In this document: positions 45,693-54,425 of the stretch, piece by piece
Layout of the letters: every line of letters begins with the position of its first letter
How positions within the stretch are numbered: the first letter of the stretch is position 1
Source: DATKNA01 sp963786765
GTDB lineage: Bacteria > Actinomycetota > Actinomycetes > Actinomycetales > Kineosporiaceae
Direction of reading: 5' to 3'
Assembly: GCA_963786765.1 (NCBI GenBank)
Contig: CAWBAJ010000007.1
Span: 1 to 64,000, forward strand
Length of the DNA stretch: 64,000 bases
Program-made: the position numbers and the translations under genes
The notes under the pieces: generated by a model
Database searches by the model: none
Told to the model about the DNA's origin: nothing
Seen by the model: the letters and a program-made list of their open reading frames with translations, nothing else

Positions 45693-46496
45693 ATGCCCGC
45701 CGCCGCCCGCCGTCGCACCGTCACGCGCGCCGCAGTCAAGGTTCCGGAGATCACCGCCGCCTTCTGGGTGATCAAGGTGCTCACCACAGGAGCCGGCGAG
45801 GCCGCCTCGGACTACCTGGCCTCGGTCAGCCTGGTCCTGGCGGCGACCATAGGATTCGTCGGCTTCGCGGGCGCGCTCGCCCTGCAGCTGCGCCTCCGCC
45901 GTTACCTGCCGTGGATCTACTGGTCGGCCGTGTCCGCCGTGGCGGTGTTCGGGACGATGGCCGCCGACGCGGCCCACGTCGTCCTCGGGGTTCCGTACGC
46001 GGTCACGACGATCGCCTACGCCGTGGCGGTCGCTGCTGTGTTCCTCGTCTGGCACCGCTCGGAGCGGACACTCGACATCCACACCGTTACATCCGGCAGG
46101 CGCGAGGCCCTCTACTGGGTGACCGTGCTCGCGACGTTCGCGCTCGGCACGGCGGTCGGCGATCTCTCCGCGTTCACGCTGCACCTCGGATACTGGGCCT
46201 CCGCCGTGCTCTACGGCGTCCTCATCGCGGTTCCGGCGCTCGCCTGGTGGCGGCTGCGGCTCGACCCCGTCGTGGCGTTCTGGTCGGCGTACGTTCTCAC
46301 CCGGCCGCTCGGCGCGTCCCTCGCCGACTGGCTCGGGAAGCCCAGCTCGAAGTCGGGACTCGGGTTCGGCGACGGGACGGTGACGCTGGTCGCGGCCGCG
46401 GCCATCATCGTTCTGGTCGCGCTCCTGGGCCGTCGCAGCTCCGAAGCCGTGATCACAGAGGATGAGGATGGAGAGGGAATACTGCTCACAGGGTGA
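45693..46496 (+). CDS. COG4705-type integral membrane protein
   Basis: The protein has about 267 aa with seven to eight hydrophobic helices. Conserved-looking elements are KVPEITAAFWVIKVLTTGAGEA, here seen as KVPEITAAFWVIK and TTGAGEAASDYL, then YWVTVLATFALGTAVGD and AYVLTRPLGASLADWLGKP. These match the COG4705 membrane family, often annotated as membrane-anchored protein of unknown function. GAGAGG precedes ATG 45693. The 3' end overlaps the convergent oxidoreductase gene by 11 bases. Confidence 0.8.
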   Translation: MPAAARRRTVTRAAVKVPEITAAFWVIKVLTTGAGEAASDYLASVSLVLAATIGFVGFAGALALQLRLRRYLPWIYWSAVSAVAVFGTMAADAAHVVLGVPYAVTTIAYAVAVAAVFLVWHRSERTLDIHTVTSGRREALYWVTVLATFALGTAVGDLSAFTLHLGYWASAVLYGVLIAVPALAWWRLRLDPVVAFWSAYVLTRPLGASLADWLGKPSSKSGLGFGDGTVTLVAAAAIIVLVALLGRRSSEAVITEDEDGEGILLTG

Positions 46497-47640
46497 TCCA
46501 GCGCTTCTCGGCGTCCGAGCGGAGCGCCGCGTCGACGAGACGGGCGGCCAGCACCATGTCGGCAATGGTCGCGCCCTGGGCTGCGCCGGTGACGATCGAG
46601 GTGAGCAGCCGCTTGGCCTCGATCACCTTGAGGTCGTCGAAGCTGAGGGGGATGGCGGTGTCCGGCTGGAACGCACCCGCCTCGGCGTCGCGCGGGCCGA
46701 TCCGGCGGGTCGCCCACGACGCCCCCTGGTAGTCCTGGTCGAGGCACACCTGCAGCTCGCCCATCCGCCGGAAGTCCCAGGCGAGCGCACCGGAGCTGCC
46801 GTGCACCTCGAAGCCGTAGGAGTTCTGCTCCCCCACCGAGGCGCGGCTGGCCTCGAGGACCCCGCGGGCACCGGACGCGAACCGCAGCAGGACCAGGACG
46901 TGGTCCTCGTTCTCGACCGGCAGCAACGGGCCCCCGGTCCCCCGGGAGAAGTGCGACGCGGCGCCGGCCGCCTGCGGGCGCTCGGTGATGAAGGTGGACG
47001 CCTCCGCGAGCACGGCGGTGATCGGGCCCGCGACGTATTGGGCCAGGTCCAGGCCGTGCGAGGCGAGGTCCCCCGTGACGCCGCTGCCGGCCAGGTCGCG
47101 GACGAAGCGCCAGGTCAGCGCCCCGTCCGGGTGGGCGCTGTAGTCGCCCAGCATCTGGACGCGGACGGAGCGGACCTCGCCGATCCGGCCTGAGGCGACC
47201 AGGTCGCGGGCGACCTCGACGGCGGGGACGTTGCGGTAGTTGAAGCCGACGGCGGACGCGACGCCGACGGCCTCGATCGCATCGGCGATCTGCAGAGTCT
47301 CGGCAAGGTTCCGCCCCGCAGGCTTCTCGATCCAGAGGTGCTTGCCGGCTTCGGCGGCGGCGACGGCGACGTCCCGGTGGGTGAAGTTCGGGCCGGCGAC
47401 GCACACGAGATCGATGCCGTCGCGGCCGACCAGCTCGTTCCAGTCCGGGGTGGTGAAGGGAACGCCGAGGACGTCGCGCGCATAGCCGAGGCGGCCGTCG
47501 TCCGCGGGGTCGGCGACGGCCACCAGCCGTGGGGTGGCGCCCAGATCCGGGTAGTGCTGCCGAACCCGGGTCAGGGCCTTGGCATGGACCTGGCCCATCC
47601 AGCCGAAGCCGACGATGCCGACGTTGACCTGCTGGGTCAT
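46486..47640 (-). CDS. Gfo/Idh/MocA oxidoreductase
   Basis: The 384-aa NAD(P)-dependent dehydrogenase has the Rossmann motif VGIVGFGWMGQVH at the N-terminus, the conserved catalytic Lys in LWIEKPAGRN (the EKP motif) and a C-terminal GFO_IDH_MocA domain. ATG 47640 is selected because it begins five residues before the Rossmann strand; upstream frame is not protein-like. It is one of four Gfo/Idh genes in this region. Substrate is probably a sugar, inositol or sugar acid. Confidence 0.9.
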   Translation of the reverse strand: MTQQVNVGIVGFGWMGQVHAKALTRVRQHYPDLGATPRLVAVADPADDGRLGYARDVLGVPFTTPDWNELVGRDGIDLVCVAGPNFTHRDVAVAAAEAGKHLWIEKPAGRNLAETLQIADAIEAVGVASAVGFNYRNVPAVEVARDLVASGRIGEVRSVRVQMLGDYSAHPDGALTWRFVRDLAGSGVTGDLASHGLDLAQYVAGPITAVLAEASTFITERPQAAGAASHFSRGTGGPLLPVENEDHVLVLLRFASGARGVLEASRASVGEQNSYGFEVHGSSGALAWDFRRMGELQVCLDQDYQGASWATRRIGPRDAEAGAFQPDTAIPLSFDDLKVIEAKRLLTSIVTGAAQGATIADMVLAARLVDAALRSDAEKRWITL

Positions 47641-47660
47641 TTGAGGCCTCTCGGACGGGG

Positions 47661-48666
47661 TCACCGGACACGTCTGATGGAGTCCACGCGGACGGGCCGG
47701 TGCTCGCGCCAGGACCGGGTGGCGGCCTCGGCGATGAGGGACGCCTCGACCCCGTCGTCGAGGGTGCAGGGCGACGGTCGGGTGCCGGCGACGACCTCGG
47801 TGAAGGCGGTGAGCTCGGCCCGGAACGCGTCCGCGAACCGGTCCATGAAGAAGTCCCACGGGTTGCCGGCCGGGAAGGCGACCGCCGGGTCGGCGGACCG
47901 CAGCGGCAGGCGGTCGTCCAGGCCCGCCGCCACCGAGTCCTTGCTGCCCAACAGCTCGAGGCGCACGTCGTGGCCGCGGCCGTTCGAACGGCTGTTGGAG
48001 ACGACGGCGAGGGTGCCTCCGCTGAGGGTGAGAACGGAGGTGACGGTCTCAGCGTCGCCCGCCGCTTCGATGTAGTCGACGCCCTGGGTCGCGCCGGCGG
48101 CGTACACCTCGACGACCTCCTGCCCCGTGACGTACCGGACGGAGTCGAAGTCGTGGATCGCGCAGTCGTTGAAGATGCCGCCCGATCCGCGGATGTAGGC
48201 CTCCGGTGGAGGCGCCGGGTCGAGCGTCGTGGACCGAAGGGTGTGGACGTACCCGAGGGTGCCCGCGGCGAGCTCGGCCCGGGCAGTCACGTAGCCGGCA
48301 TCGAACCGGCGCGGGAAGCCGATCTGGATCGGGACGTCGGTGCCGTCGAGTTCCTCGCGCAGCGCGACGGCCTCCTTCGCCCGGGCGGCAACGGGCTTCT
48401 CGCAGAACGTCGGGATCCCGGCGGCGACGCGGCCAGGATCAGGTCGGGGTGCGTGGCGGTCGACGAGGCGATGACGATCCCGTCGACACCCTCCTCGAGC
48501 AGGTCCGCGGGCTCCGACACGACCCGGGCGCCGAGGCGCTCGCCGACGGCTCGCGCGAGGCCGGGGACGGCGTCAGTGAGGACGAGCTCGTCGACGGCCG
48601 AGAGGTCGGTGAGGGTCTGCGCGTGGAAGGCGCCGATGCGCCCCACGCCGAAAGTCCGATCCGCAT
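47661..48666 (-). pseudogene. Gfo/Idh/MocA oxidoreductase, frameshifted (IolG-like)
   Basis: ATG 48666 follows GAGGGACGG. The N-terminal MRIGL(F)GVGRIGAFHAQTL is out of frame after five codons, and a second change near 48432 separates SSTATHPDLILAA from the rest, where the EKP motif region would lie. The C-terminal 200 residues (GFPRRFDAGYVTARAEL, IFNDCAIHDFDSVRYVTGQEVVEV) are in one frame to 47661 and resemble inositol 2-dehydrogenases. Both breaks look like single-base indels. Confidence 0.75.
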
Positions 48667-48676
48667 CCGTCCCTCA

Positions 48677-49474
48677 CTAGTCGCTGGCGCCCGGGACGAC
48701 CTGGTCCCAGTCGAGGACGGAGCCGGTGACGACGCCGCTGCGCGGCGACAGCAGGAACACGACGAAGTCGGCGATCTCGTCGACCTGCCCGAGCTTTCCC
48801 ATCGGCACACGTGCGGCCGCCTTCTCGAGCCAGTCGTCGCCGGCGCCGTGGAAGCGCCGCTGCGTCGCGTCCTCCCCGTCGGTCTCGGTCCAGCCGATGT
48901 TGACCCCGTTGATCCGGATCCGGTCCCAGCGGTGGGCGAACGCCGCGTTGCGCGGTGAGCCCCACGAGGCCCGACTTCGAGGCGACGTATGGCGCGAGGT
49001 ACGGCTGGCCGCCGTGCGCGGCCATCGTGATGATGTTGACGATCGAGCCGCCGTCACCGCGGGCGACCATGTCCCTGATCGCCGCCTGCATGAGGAAGAA
49101 CGGGCCGCGCAGGTTGACGGCGACGTGCTCGTCGAACAGCTCGGGCGTGGTGTCGAGCATGCGTGCCGCGGCTGGTGAGGCCCGCGCAGTTCACCAAGCC
49201 GTCGATCCGGCCGAACCTGTCGATCGTCTCCTGCGACGGCGGCCTGGCCCTGGCCGACATCCCCGGCATCGGCCTGGACGTAGACGGATCGCCCGCCCGG
49301 ATCGCCCGGCGAGCCCGGCGGCGAACTGCTCGCCGACGTCCTTCCGGCGGCCGGTGACCACGACGTCCGCGCCGTTCCGCGCCGCCGCCGAGGCAACTGC
49401 TGCACCCAGGCCCTGGGTACCACCGCTGACGAGGACCACCTTGCGGTCAGCAGGGCGTCGCTGAGCTCCGCCAT
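48677..49474 (-). pseudogene. SDR-family oxidoreductase, several frameshifts
   Basis: ATG 49474 begins MAELSDALLT. Across four frames one recovers VVLVSGGTQGLGAAVASAAAR (TGxxxGxG-like loop), then DRFGRIDGLVNCAGLTSRG (NxAG), VNLRGPFFLMQAAIRDMV, SIVNI, YLAPYVASKSGLVGLT (YxxxK) and INGVNIGWTETDGED up to DWDQVVPGASD. All catalytic elements are present, but at least four indels interrupt the frame. The product would be a short-chain dehydrogenase acting with the neighbouring Gfo/Idh enzymes. Confidence 0.75.
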
Positions 49475-49654
49475 GACTGATCTCCCACGCGCCTTCTGAT
49501 GACTGACGACACACCCCTGCGCGATCCGACTGCCGTCCGAGCTCGGGGGATGTGGCTCCCGACACAGAACCGTAGGTCTGGGCAGGCGCATGAAGAAATT
49601 CAAGAACTCCTCACGTCGGCGCTCATCCGAGACGAGCCGTAGCTATCGTATATC

Positions 49655-50650
49655 TTAGCGGGCGCGGTCAGCAGCGGCGAGCAGCACCTCGGCCGCCGAC
49701 GCCAGGCCCTCGAGCTGGCCGAGTTCGGCGTCCTCGTGCTCGATGTTGACCGGCATGTCGGGGTCGACCCGCGCCAGCGCCCGCAGGAACCGGGCCCACC
49801 AGCCGACGTCGTGCCCACGGCCGACGGCGACGAAGTCCCAGGACGACGCCTTGGGCCACGTGCTCAGCACGTAGCCGCCGCCCAGCTCGATGACGGGGCC
49901 GGCAGGATCGGGACGGTCGAAGCCGACGTCGTTCAAGACTCCGTTGATCCGCGCCGCGGGGTTGATCCGGGTGTCCTTGGCGGCGGCGTTGAACACGAGC
50001 GACCCGAGGTGGTCGACGGCCTCGACGGGGTTGATGCCCTGCCAGAAGAGGTGGCTCGGGTCCATCTCACCGCCGATGTGCGTCGCGTTGGTCTCGGTGA
50101 CGAGCCGCTCGAGGGTGGCGGGGTTGTAGACGACGTTGCCCGGGTGCATCTCCAGGGCGACCTTGACGTCGAAGTGCGCCGCACGCTCCTGCACCGTCTT
50201 CCAGAACGGGATGGCGACGTCGTTCCACTGGTAGTCCCGCACGTCCAGGTAGGCGCTGTCCCAGGGCAGCACGTTCCACGCCGGCTTGGTCGCGGCGGCC
50301 TCCGTTCCCGGAGTACCCGACATCGTCACCACTCGCTTGACGCCGAGAGCGGCGGCCACCTCGATCGAGCGCATGATGTCGGCCGCGTGCTTACGGCCGC
50401 GGGCGGGGTTCGGGTCGAGCGGGTTGCCGTTGCAGTTGAGGGCCGTGAGCTCGACGCCCGCGGCATCGAACTGCCCGAGGTAGTCCTGCCTCGCGGTCTC
50501 GCTCTCGAGCAGGTTCGACGGCAGGTGCGGTTCCGGGACGAAACCCCCGGAGTTGATCTCGGCACTCGTCAGCCCCAGATCCTTGATGACGCGTAGCGCC
50601 TCGGGCAGGGGCTTGTCGTGCAATACGGCGGTGTAGACACCCAGCTTCAT
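49655..50650 (-). CDS. Sugar phosphate isomerase/epimerase (xylose isomerase-like TIM barrel)
   Basis: The 331-aa TIM barrel starts at ATG 50650 (MKLGVYTAVLHDKPLPEAL). Metal-binding acidic residues are seen in VALEMHPGNVVYNP, HIGGEMDPSHLFWQGINP and VNIEHEDAELGQ. The family contains IolE, IolH and IolI relatives, and this member has the EMDPSHLFWQ pattern common in sugar or inositol catabolic clusters. It overlaps closely with the Gfo/Idh gene upstream. Exact reaction is unknown. Confidence 0.88.
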   Translation of the reverse strand: MKLGVYTAVLHDKPLPEALRVIKDLGLTSAEINSGGFVPEPHLPSNLLESETARQDYLGQFDAAGVELTALNCNGNPLDPNPARGRKHAADIMRSIEVAAALGVKRVVTMSGTPGTEAAATKPAWNVLPWDSAYLDVRDYQWNDVAIPFWKTVQERAAHFDVKVALEMHPGNVVYNPATLERLVTETNATHIGGEMDPSHLFWQGINPVEAVDHLGSLVFNAAAKDTRINPAARINGVLNDVGFDRPDPAGPVIELGGGYVLSTWPKASSWDFVAVGRGHDVGWWARFLRALARVDPDMPVNIEHEDAELGQLEGLASAAEVLLAAADRAR

Positions 50651-50654
50651 GGTT

Positions 50655-51837
50655 TCACCCGACCTTGACCTCGGCGCCGCCCTCGGCGGCGGACTCGGTG
50701 ATGGCGGCGAGCAGCCGCAGATTGTGCAACCCGTGCTCGAAGGACGGCACCGGCGGCAGGTTCCGGACGCCGGCGACCTGCTCGAGGAACGCGCGTGCCT
50801 GGAACGCGAACAGGTCGTTCTGGCCGTAGCCGACGCCGGGGAAGTCCATCGGGAGGCCGCCGGTGAGATACGGGTGCGCGGGGCCGATGGGCACCGTCCG
50901 ATAGCCGGCCGTCGCGCCGGTGACGGTGCGGTCGATGTAGCTGATCTCGCCCGGCCGGGACAGGTCGAAGGTGGCCGCGGCATCGGTGCCGAAGAGCTCG
51001 AAGCCGAGCGAGTTGGCGTGCCCCATCGCGACGCGGGAGGCGGAGAGGGTCGCAGTCGCGCCCGAGGCGAAGGTGGCGGTGAAGGTGACGAGATCCTCGT
51101 TCTCGACGCGTTCGCGGACGTCGCTGAGCTCCGCCGCCGCGTGCCCGACGGGGGTTCCGAGCGGCAGCGCGCGCTCGGTGGTGGTCGTCGCGAAGGTCGT
51201 GCCCCGCACGGACGCGATCGGCCCGCAAAGGAACTCGGCGAGATCGACGAGGTGGCTGCCGATGTCCGCGAGAGCACCCGATCCCGGGCCGCCCTTGTAC
51301 CGCCAGCTCATCGGCGCAGTGGGCTCGACGGCGTAGTCGCACCAGTAGTGGCCGCCCAAGTGGACCGGGCGCCCGACCGAGCCGTCGTCCACCCGGTCCT
51401 TGACCGCGGCGATGGCGGGTGATCGCCGGAACGTGAACCCGACGCCCGCCCGCAGGTCCGGCCGACGGGAAGCGGCGGCGACCATCGCCTCGGCGTCGGC
51501 GACGGTCGGCGCGAACGGCTTCTCGCAGAGCACGTGCTTGCCTGCGGCGAGCAAGCCCTCGACGACCTCTCGGTGCAGATGGTTGGCGACGACGACGCTG
51601 ACGACATCGACGTCCGGGGCCTGCGCGACCGCCTGCCACGAGGTCTCCGCGCGGGCGTAGCCGAAGCGCTCGGCCGTATTCGGCAGCGAACCGCTCGTTG
51701 ACGTCCGCGACGGCGACGAGGCGCACGGCCGGCAGGCCGCCGCCGTACAGGGTGGTGGCGCTTCGGTACCCGGCGGCGTGCGCGCGACCGGCCATGCCCG
51801 CGCCGATCACCGCCACTCCGATGTCGTTGGGCGGCAT
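50655..51837 (-). pseudogene. Gfo/Idh/MocA oxidoreductase, one frameshift
   Basis: A strong AGGAGGAG site precedes ATG 51837. The N-terminus (VAVIGAGMAGRAHAAGYRSA, RLVAVADVNERFAAEYG) is in one frame. After a change near 51670 it continues as VDVVSVVVANHLHREVVEGL, the EKP motif HVLCEKPFAPT, and a complete C-terminal domain (SWRYKGGPGSGALADIGSH) to 50655. Only one base separates it from a normal gene of about 394 codons. It begins an operon divergent from a LacI regulator. Confidence 0.8.
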
Positions 51838-51897
51838 GGTTCTCCTCCTGCTGCTACGTGTGTGGAAAGAGAGCCGCCCGAGCGCGAGCGGCAGGTT

Positions 51898-51911
51898 TTA
51901 AACCGGTTTAA
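51898..51911. promoter_or_regulatory. LacI-type operator palindrome
   Basis: TTAAACCGGTTTAA is a perfect 14-base palindrome with the central CG typical of LacI-family operators. It lies 61 bases upstream of the minus-strand oxidoreductase ATG (51837) and 81 bases before the LacI gene (51992). It is one of the very few AT-rich spots in this GC-rich window. Confidence 0.75.
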
Positions 51912-51991
51912 GATAGATCGAGCATCCCGCCGCCGCGGCGCAGCGTCAAGTGTTTGTCGGGACAATTCCGGGAGAGTTAGGGTGACCGGCC

Positions 51992-53017
51992 ATGGAGGAC
52001 GGGACAGGTTCCGGCCGGCAGCCCGGCCCCCGCCGACGGCCGACGATGCAGGACGTCGCGCGTGAGGCCGGCGTGTCCAAGGGCCTGGTCTCCATGGTTC
52101 TCAGCGGCTCGTCGGGCCCCAGCGCGGCGACGCGGGAGCGGGTCCTGGCGGTCGCCGCGCGGCTGGGCTATCGCGGCGACCGGACGGCGGCGCTGCTGGC
52201 CCGGCGCCGGACCCGGACGCTCGGCGTCACGCTCATCCCGGGCAACCCGTTCCACGGTGAGCTCGCCGAGGAGATCCAGTCGGCCGCGGAGGCAGCGGGC
52301 TACGAGGTCGTGCTCGGCTCCACGGCCGGCGCCCGGGACGAGGCCGACGCGATCGAGACGCTCGTCGACTCGCGATGCGAGGTGCTGCTCCTGTTGGGGC
52401 CGACACTGCCCGCCGCCACCCTCGGGCGCATCGTCGACACGGTGCCGACAGTGGTCCTCGGCCGCCCCGTCGACCTGCCGGACGTCGACGTCGTGCGTGC
52501 GGACGACGCCGGCGGCATCGCCCGGGCCGTCGAGCATCTCGCCGGCCTCGGGCACCGGCGAGTCGCCCACGTCGACGGCGGCACCGGCGCCATCGCCGAG
52601 CTCCGGCGCGAGGCGTACCTGGCGGCGACCCGTCGGCTGGGGCTCGATCCGCTGGTCCTCCCCGGAGGCCTGACGGAGGCCGAGGGAGCAGAGGCGCTCG
52701 AGGCGCTCCGGCCCGACGACGACGTGACCGCGCTGGTCGCGTTCAACGACCGCACCGCCGTCGGCGTGCTCGATCGGCTCGAGCGGTCCGGCGTCCACGT
52801 GCCCGCCGGGATGTCGCTCACCGGGTTCGACGACAGCACGCTCGCTCGGCACGCGCGCATCGACCTCACCAGCGTCGCGCAGGGGTCCCTGGAGCAGGCC
52901 CAGGTCGCCGTCCGGTTCGCTCTCGAGCGGCTCGAGGGCGGCCGCACGGGGCGCCGCGAGATCGTCGTCCCGACCCGCCTCGTCGTCCGCGGCACCACCG
53001 GCGCGCCGCGCACCTGA
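51992..53017 (+). CDS. LacI-family transcriptional regulator
   Basis: The 341-aa protein has a LacI helix-turn-helix (TMQDVAREAGVSKGLVSMVLSG), hinge and periplasmic-binding-like effector domain (GVTLIPGNPFHGELAEEIQ, VVRADDAGGIARAVEHLAGL, GMSLTGFDDSTLARHARIDL). It is divergent from the minus-strand oxidoreductase block and convergent with the tautomerase/iol operon. The operator at 51898 in its promoter gap makes autoregulation and control of the block likely. The inducer may be an inositol or catabolite (inference). Confidence 0.92.
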   Translation: MEDGTGSGRQPGPRRRPTMQDVAREAGVSKGLVSMVLSGSSGPSAATRERVLAVAARLGYRGDRTAALLARRRTRTLGVTLIPGNPFHGELAEEIQSAAEAAGYEVVLGSTAGARDEADAIETLVDSRCEVLLLLGPTLPAATLGRIVDTVPTVVLGRPVDLPDVDVVRADDAGGIARAVEHLAGLGHRRVAHVDGGTGAIAELRREAYLAATRRLGLDPLVLPGGLTEAEGAEALEALRPDDDVTALVAFNDRTAVGVLDRLERSGVHVPAGMSLTGFDDSTLARHARIDLTSVAQGSLEQAQVAVRFALERLEGGRTGRREIVVPTRLVVRGTTGAPRT

Positions 53018-53041
53018 AGGTCCCGCTGGGTCAGAGCTCGG

Positions 53042-53431
53042 TCAGAGCTCACCGGTGAGGAACTGAGCCCGGCCCAGGCGGAAGCTCCAGTCCCCGTCGG
53101 TGTTCTCGGTGATCGACACCACCACGTCGCGAGCATCCACGCCGCACCGTCGCCGCAGCCCGTCGCACAGGGTCCGGTAGAAGGCCTCCTTCTGCTCGCG
53201 CGTCCTCGGCCGGCTGATCACGCGGACGAGGACGAGGTCCGGGGACCGCGGGATGCCCAGCCCGGTGTCCTCGACGACAAGGTGCGACGGGTCGTGCTCC
53301 TGCACGACCTGGTACCGGTCCCGCACCGGCACGGCGAACGCCTCCACCATCGCCTCGTGGACCGCGTCGCGCAGCTCCTTCAGCTGCTGCTCGGACCGCC
53401 CCGCGAGGACGTCGATCACCATGAGCGGCAC
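53042..53431 (-). CDS. Tautomerase-superfamily protein
   Basis: The GTG at 53431 is followed directly by a Pro codon, so after Met removal the N-terminus is Pro-1, the catalytic base of 4-oxalocrotonate tautomerase-like enzymes. GAGGAG lies five bases upstream. The 129-aa protein (PLMVIDVLAGRSEQQLKEL, LVLVRVISRPRTREQKEAFY) has two beta-alpha-beta units. It is the last gene of the iol operon, nine bases after iolE. Tautomerases there might act on keto-enol intermediates of inositol breakdown, but this is an inference. Confidence 0.82.
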   Translation of the reverse strand: MPLMVIDVLAGRSEQQLKELRDAVHEAMVEAFAVPVRDRYQVVQEHDPSHLVVEDTGLGIPRSPDLVLVRVISRPRTREQKEAFYRTLCDGLRRRCGVDARDVVVSITENTDGDWSFRLGRAQFLTGEL

Positions 53432-53439
53432 GGCGCTCC

Positions 53440-54372
53440 TCAGTACGGCCAGCGCCGGACCGGACCGAGCCCGCAGGCCCGGTAGTAGCCGGCCGTGCGG
53501 GCCTGGAGAGGCAGCGGGATGTGCGGTTCCACCGGGTAGAGGTCCTGCTCGATCACGCAGTAGATGTCGCGGTCGAGCTCGGCGAGCGCCGCGAGGAGCT
53601 CGGGCATGTCCGGCTCCCCGAAGGGTGGTTCGCACATGACGCCGAGCGGGACCGCCTCCGCGAGAGACAGGTTCTCCCGCCGGACACGCTCGCGGACCTC
53701 GGGGTCGACCTGCTTGAGGTGCACGTACGTGATCCGCTCCGGGAACCTGCGGATGATCTCGACGTTGTTCCCGCCGCAGTACGCCACGTGCCCGGTGTCC
53801 AGGCAGAGGTTGACGAGATCCGGGTCGGTGTCGGAGAGGAATCGCTCGATCCGCTCCTGGGTGTCCACGTGGGTGTCGGCGTGGGGGTGGAAGACGAGCT
53901 TCACGCCGTACTCCTCGAGGAGGTACTTCGCGAGCTCGTCTGTGCCCGAGACCAGCGCCTGCCACTGCTCGGGCTCGATCTCGGCGGACTCGGTCAGGGC
54001 GCCACCGTGCTGGTCGGTGTACTGGTCGGGCAGGTGCACGAGGTACTCGGCGCCCACCTCCTGGAGCAGCCGGGCCTCCCGCCCGAAGTCCTCCTTGGCC
54101 TTGTCCAGCGCCTCCTTCCCCTTGTGCAGCCCGGCGAACACCGTTCCGCCGCACACCGTGAGGCCGCGGGCTGCGAGCTCGTCGCGCAGCTGCGCCGGGT
54201 CCTGCGGCAGGAAGCCCTGGGGTCCCAGCTCCGTGAACAGGTAGCCGGCAGCCGCCACCTCGTCGAGGTACTGCTTCCAGCCGACCTGGTGCGCGTCCTG
54301 CGGGAACCAGACACCCCACGAGTCCGGCGCCGTACCGAGGGTGAGCCGGGACAGGTCGGTCCTTGCCGTCAT
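53440..54372 (-). CDS. iolE: Myo-inosose-2 dehydratase
   Basis: The 310-aa TIM barrel has the IolE signature near its start (LGTAPDSWGVWFPQD), and DEVAAAGYLFTELGPQGFL. Metal ligands lie in LVFHPHADTHVDT, LCLDTGHVAYCGG and VIEQDLYP. It removes water from scyllo-inosose to give the trihydroxycyclohexanedione used by IolD. GGAG lies six bases before ATG 54372. It is downstream of iolD and upstream of the tautomerase gene. Confidence 0.92.
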   Translation of the reverse strand: MTARTDLSRLTLGTAPDSWGVWFPQDAHQVGWKQYLDEVAAAGYLFTELGPQGFLPQDPAQLRDELAARGLTVCGGTVFAGLHKGKEALDKAKEDFGREARLLQEVGAEYLVHLPDQYTDQHGGALTESAEIEPEQWQALVSGTDELAKYLLEEYGVKLVFHPHADTHVDTQERIERFLSDTDPDLVNLCLDTGHVAYCGGNNVEIIRRFPERITYVHLKQVDPEVRERVRRENLSLAEAVPLGVMCEPPFGEPDMPELLAALAELDRDIYCVIEQDLYPVEPHIPLPLQARTAGYYRACGLGPVRRWPY

Positions 54373-54425
54373 CGAGAGCTCCACTTTCGTCGATCCAATA
54401 CGCGTCGTCGGTTCGGTGGCAGCCG

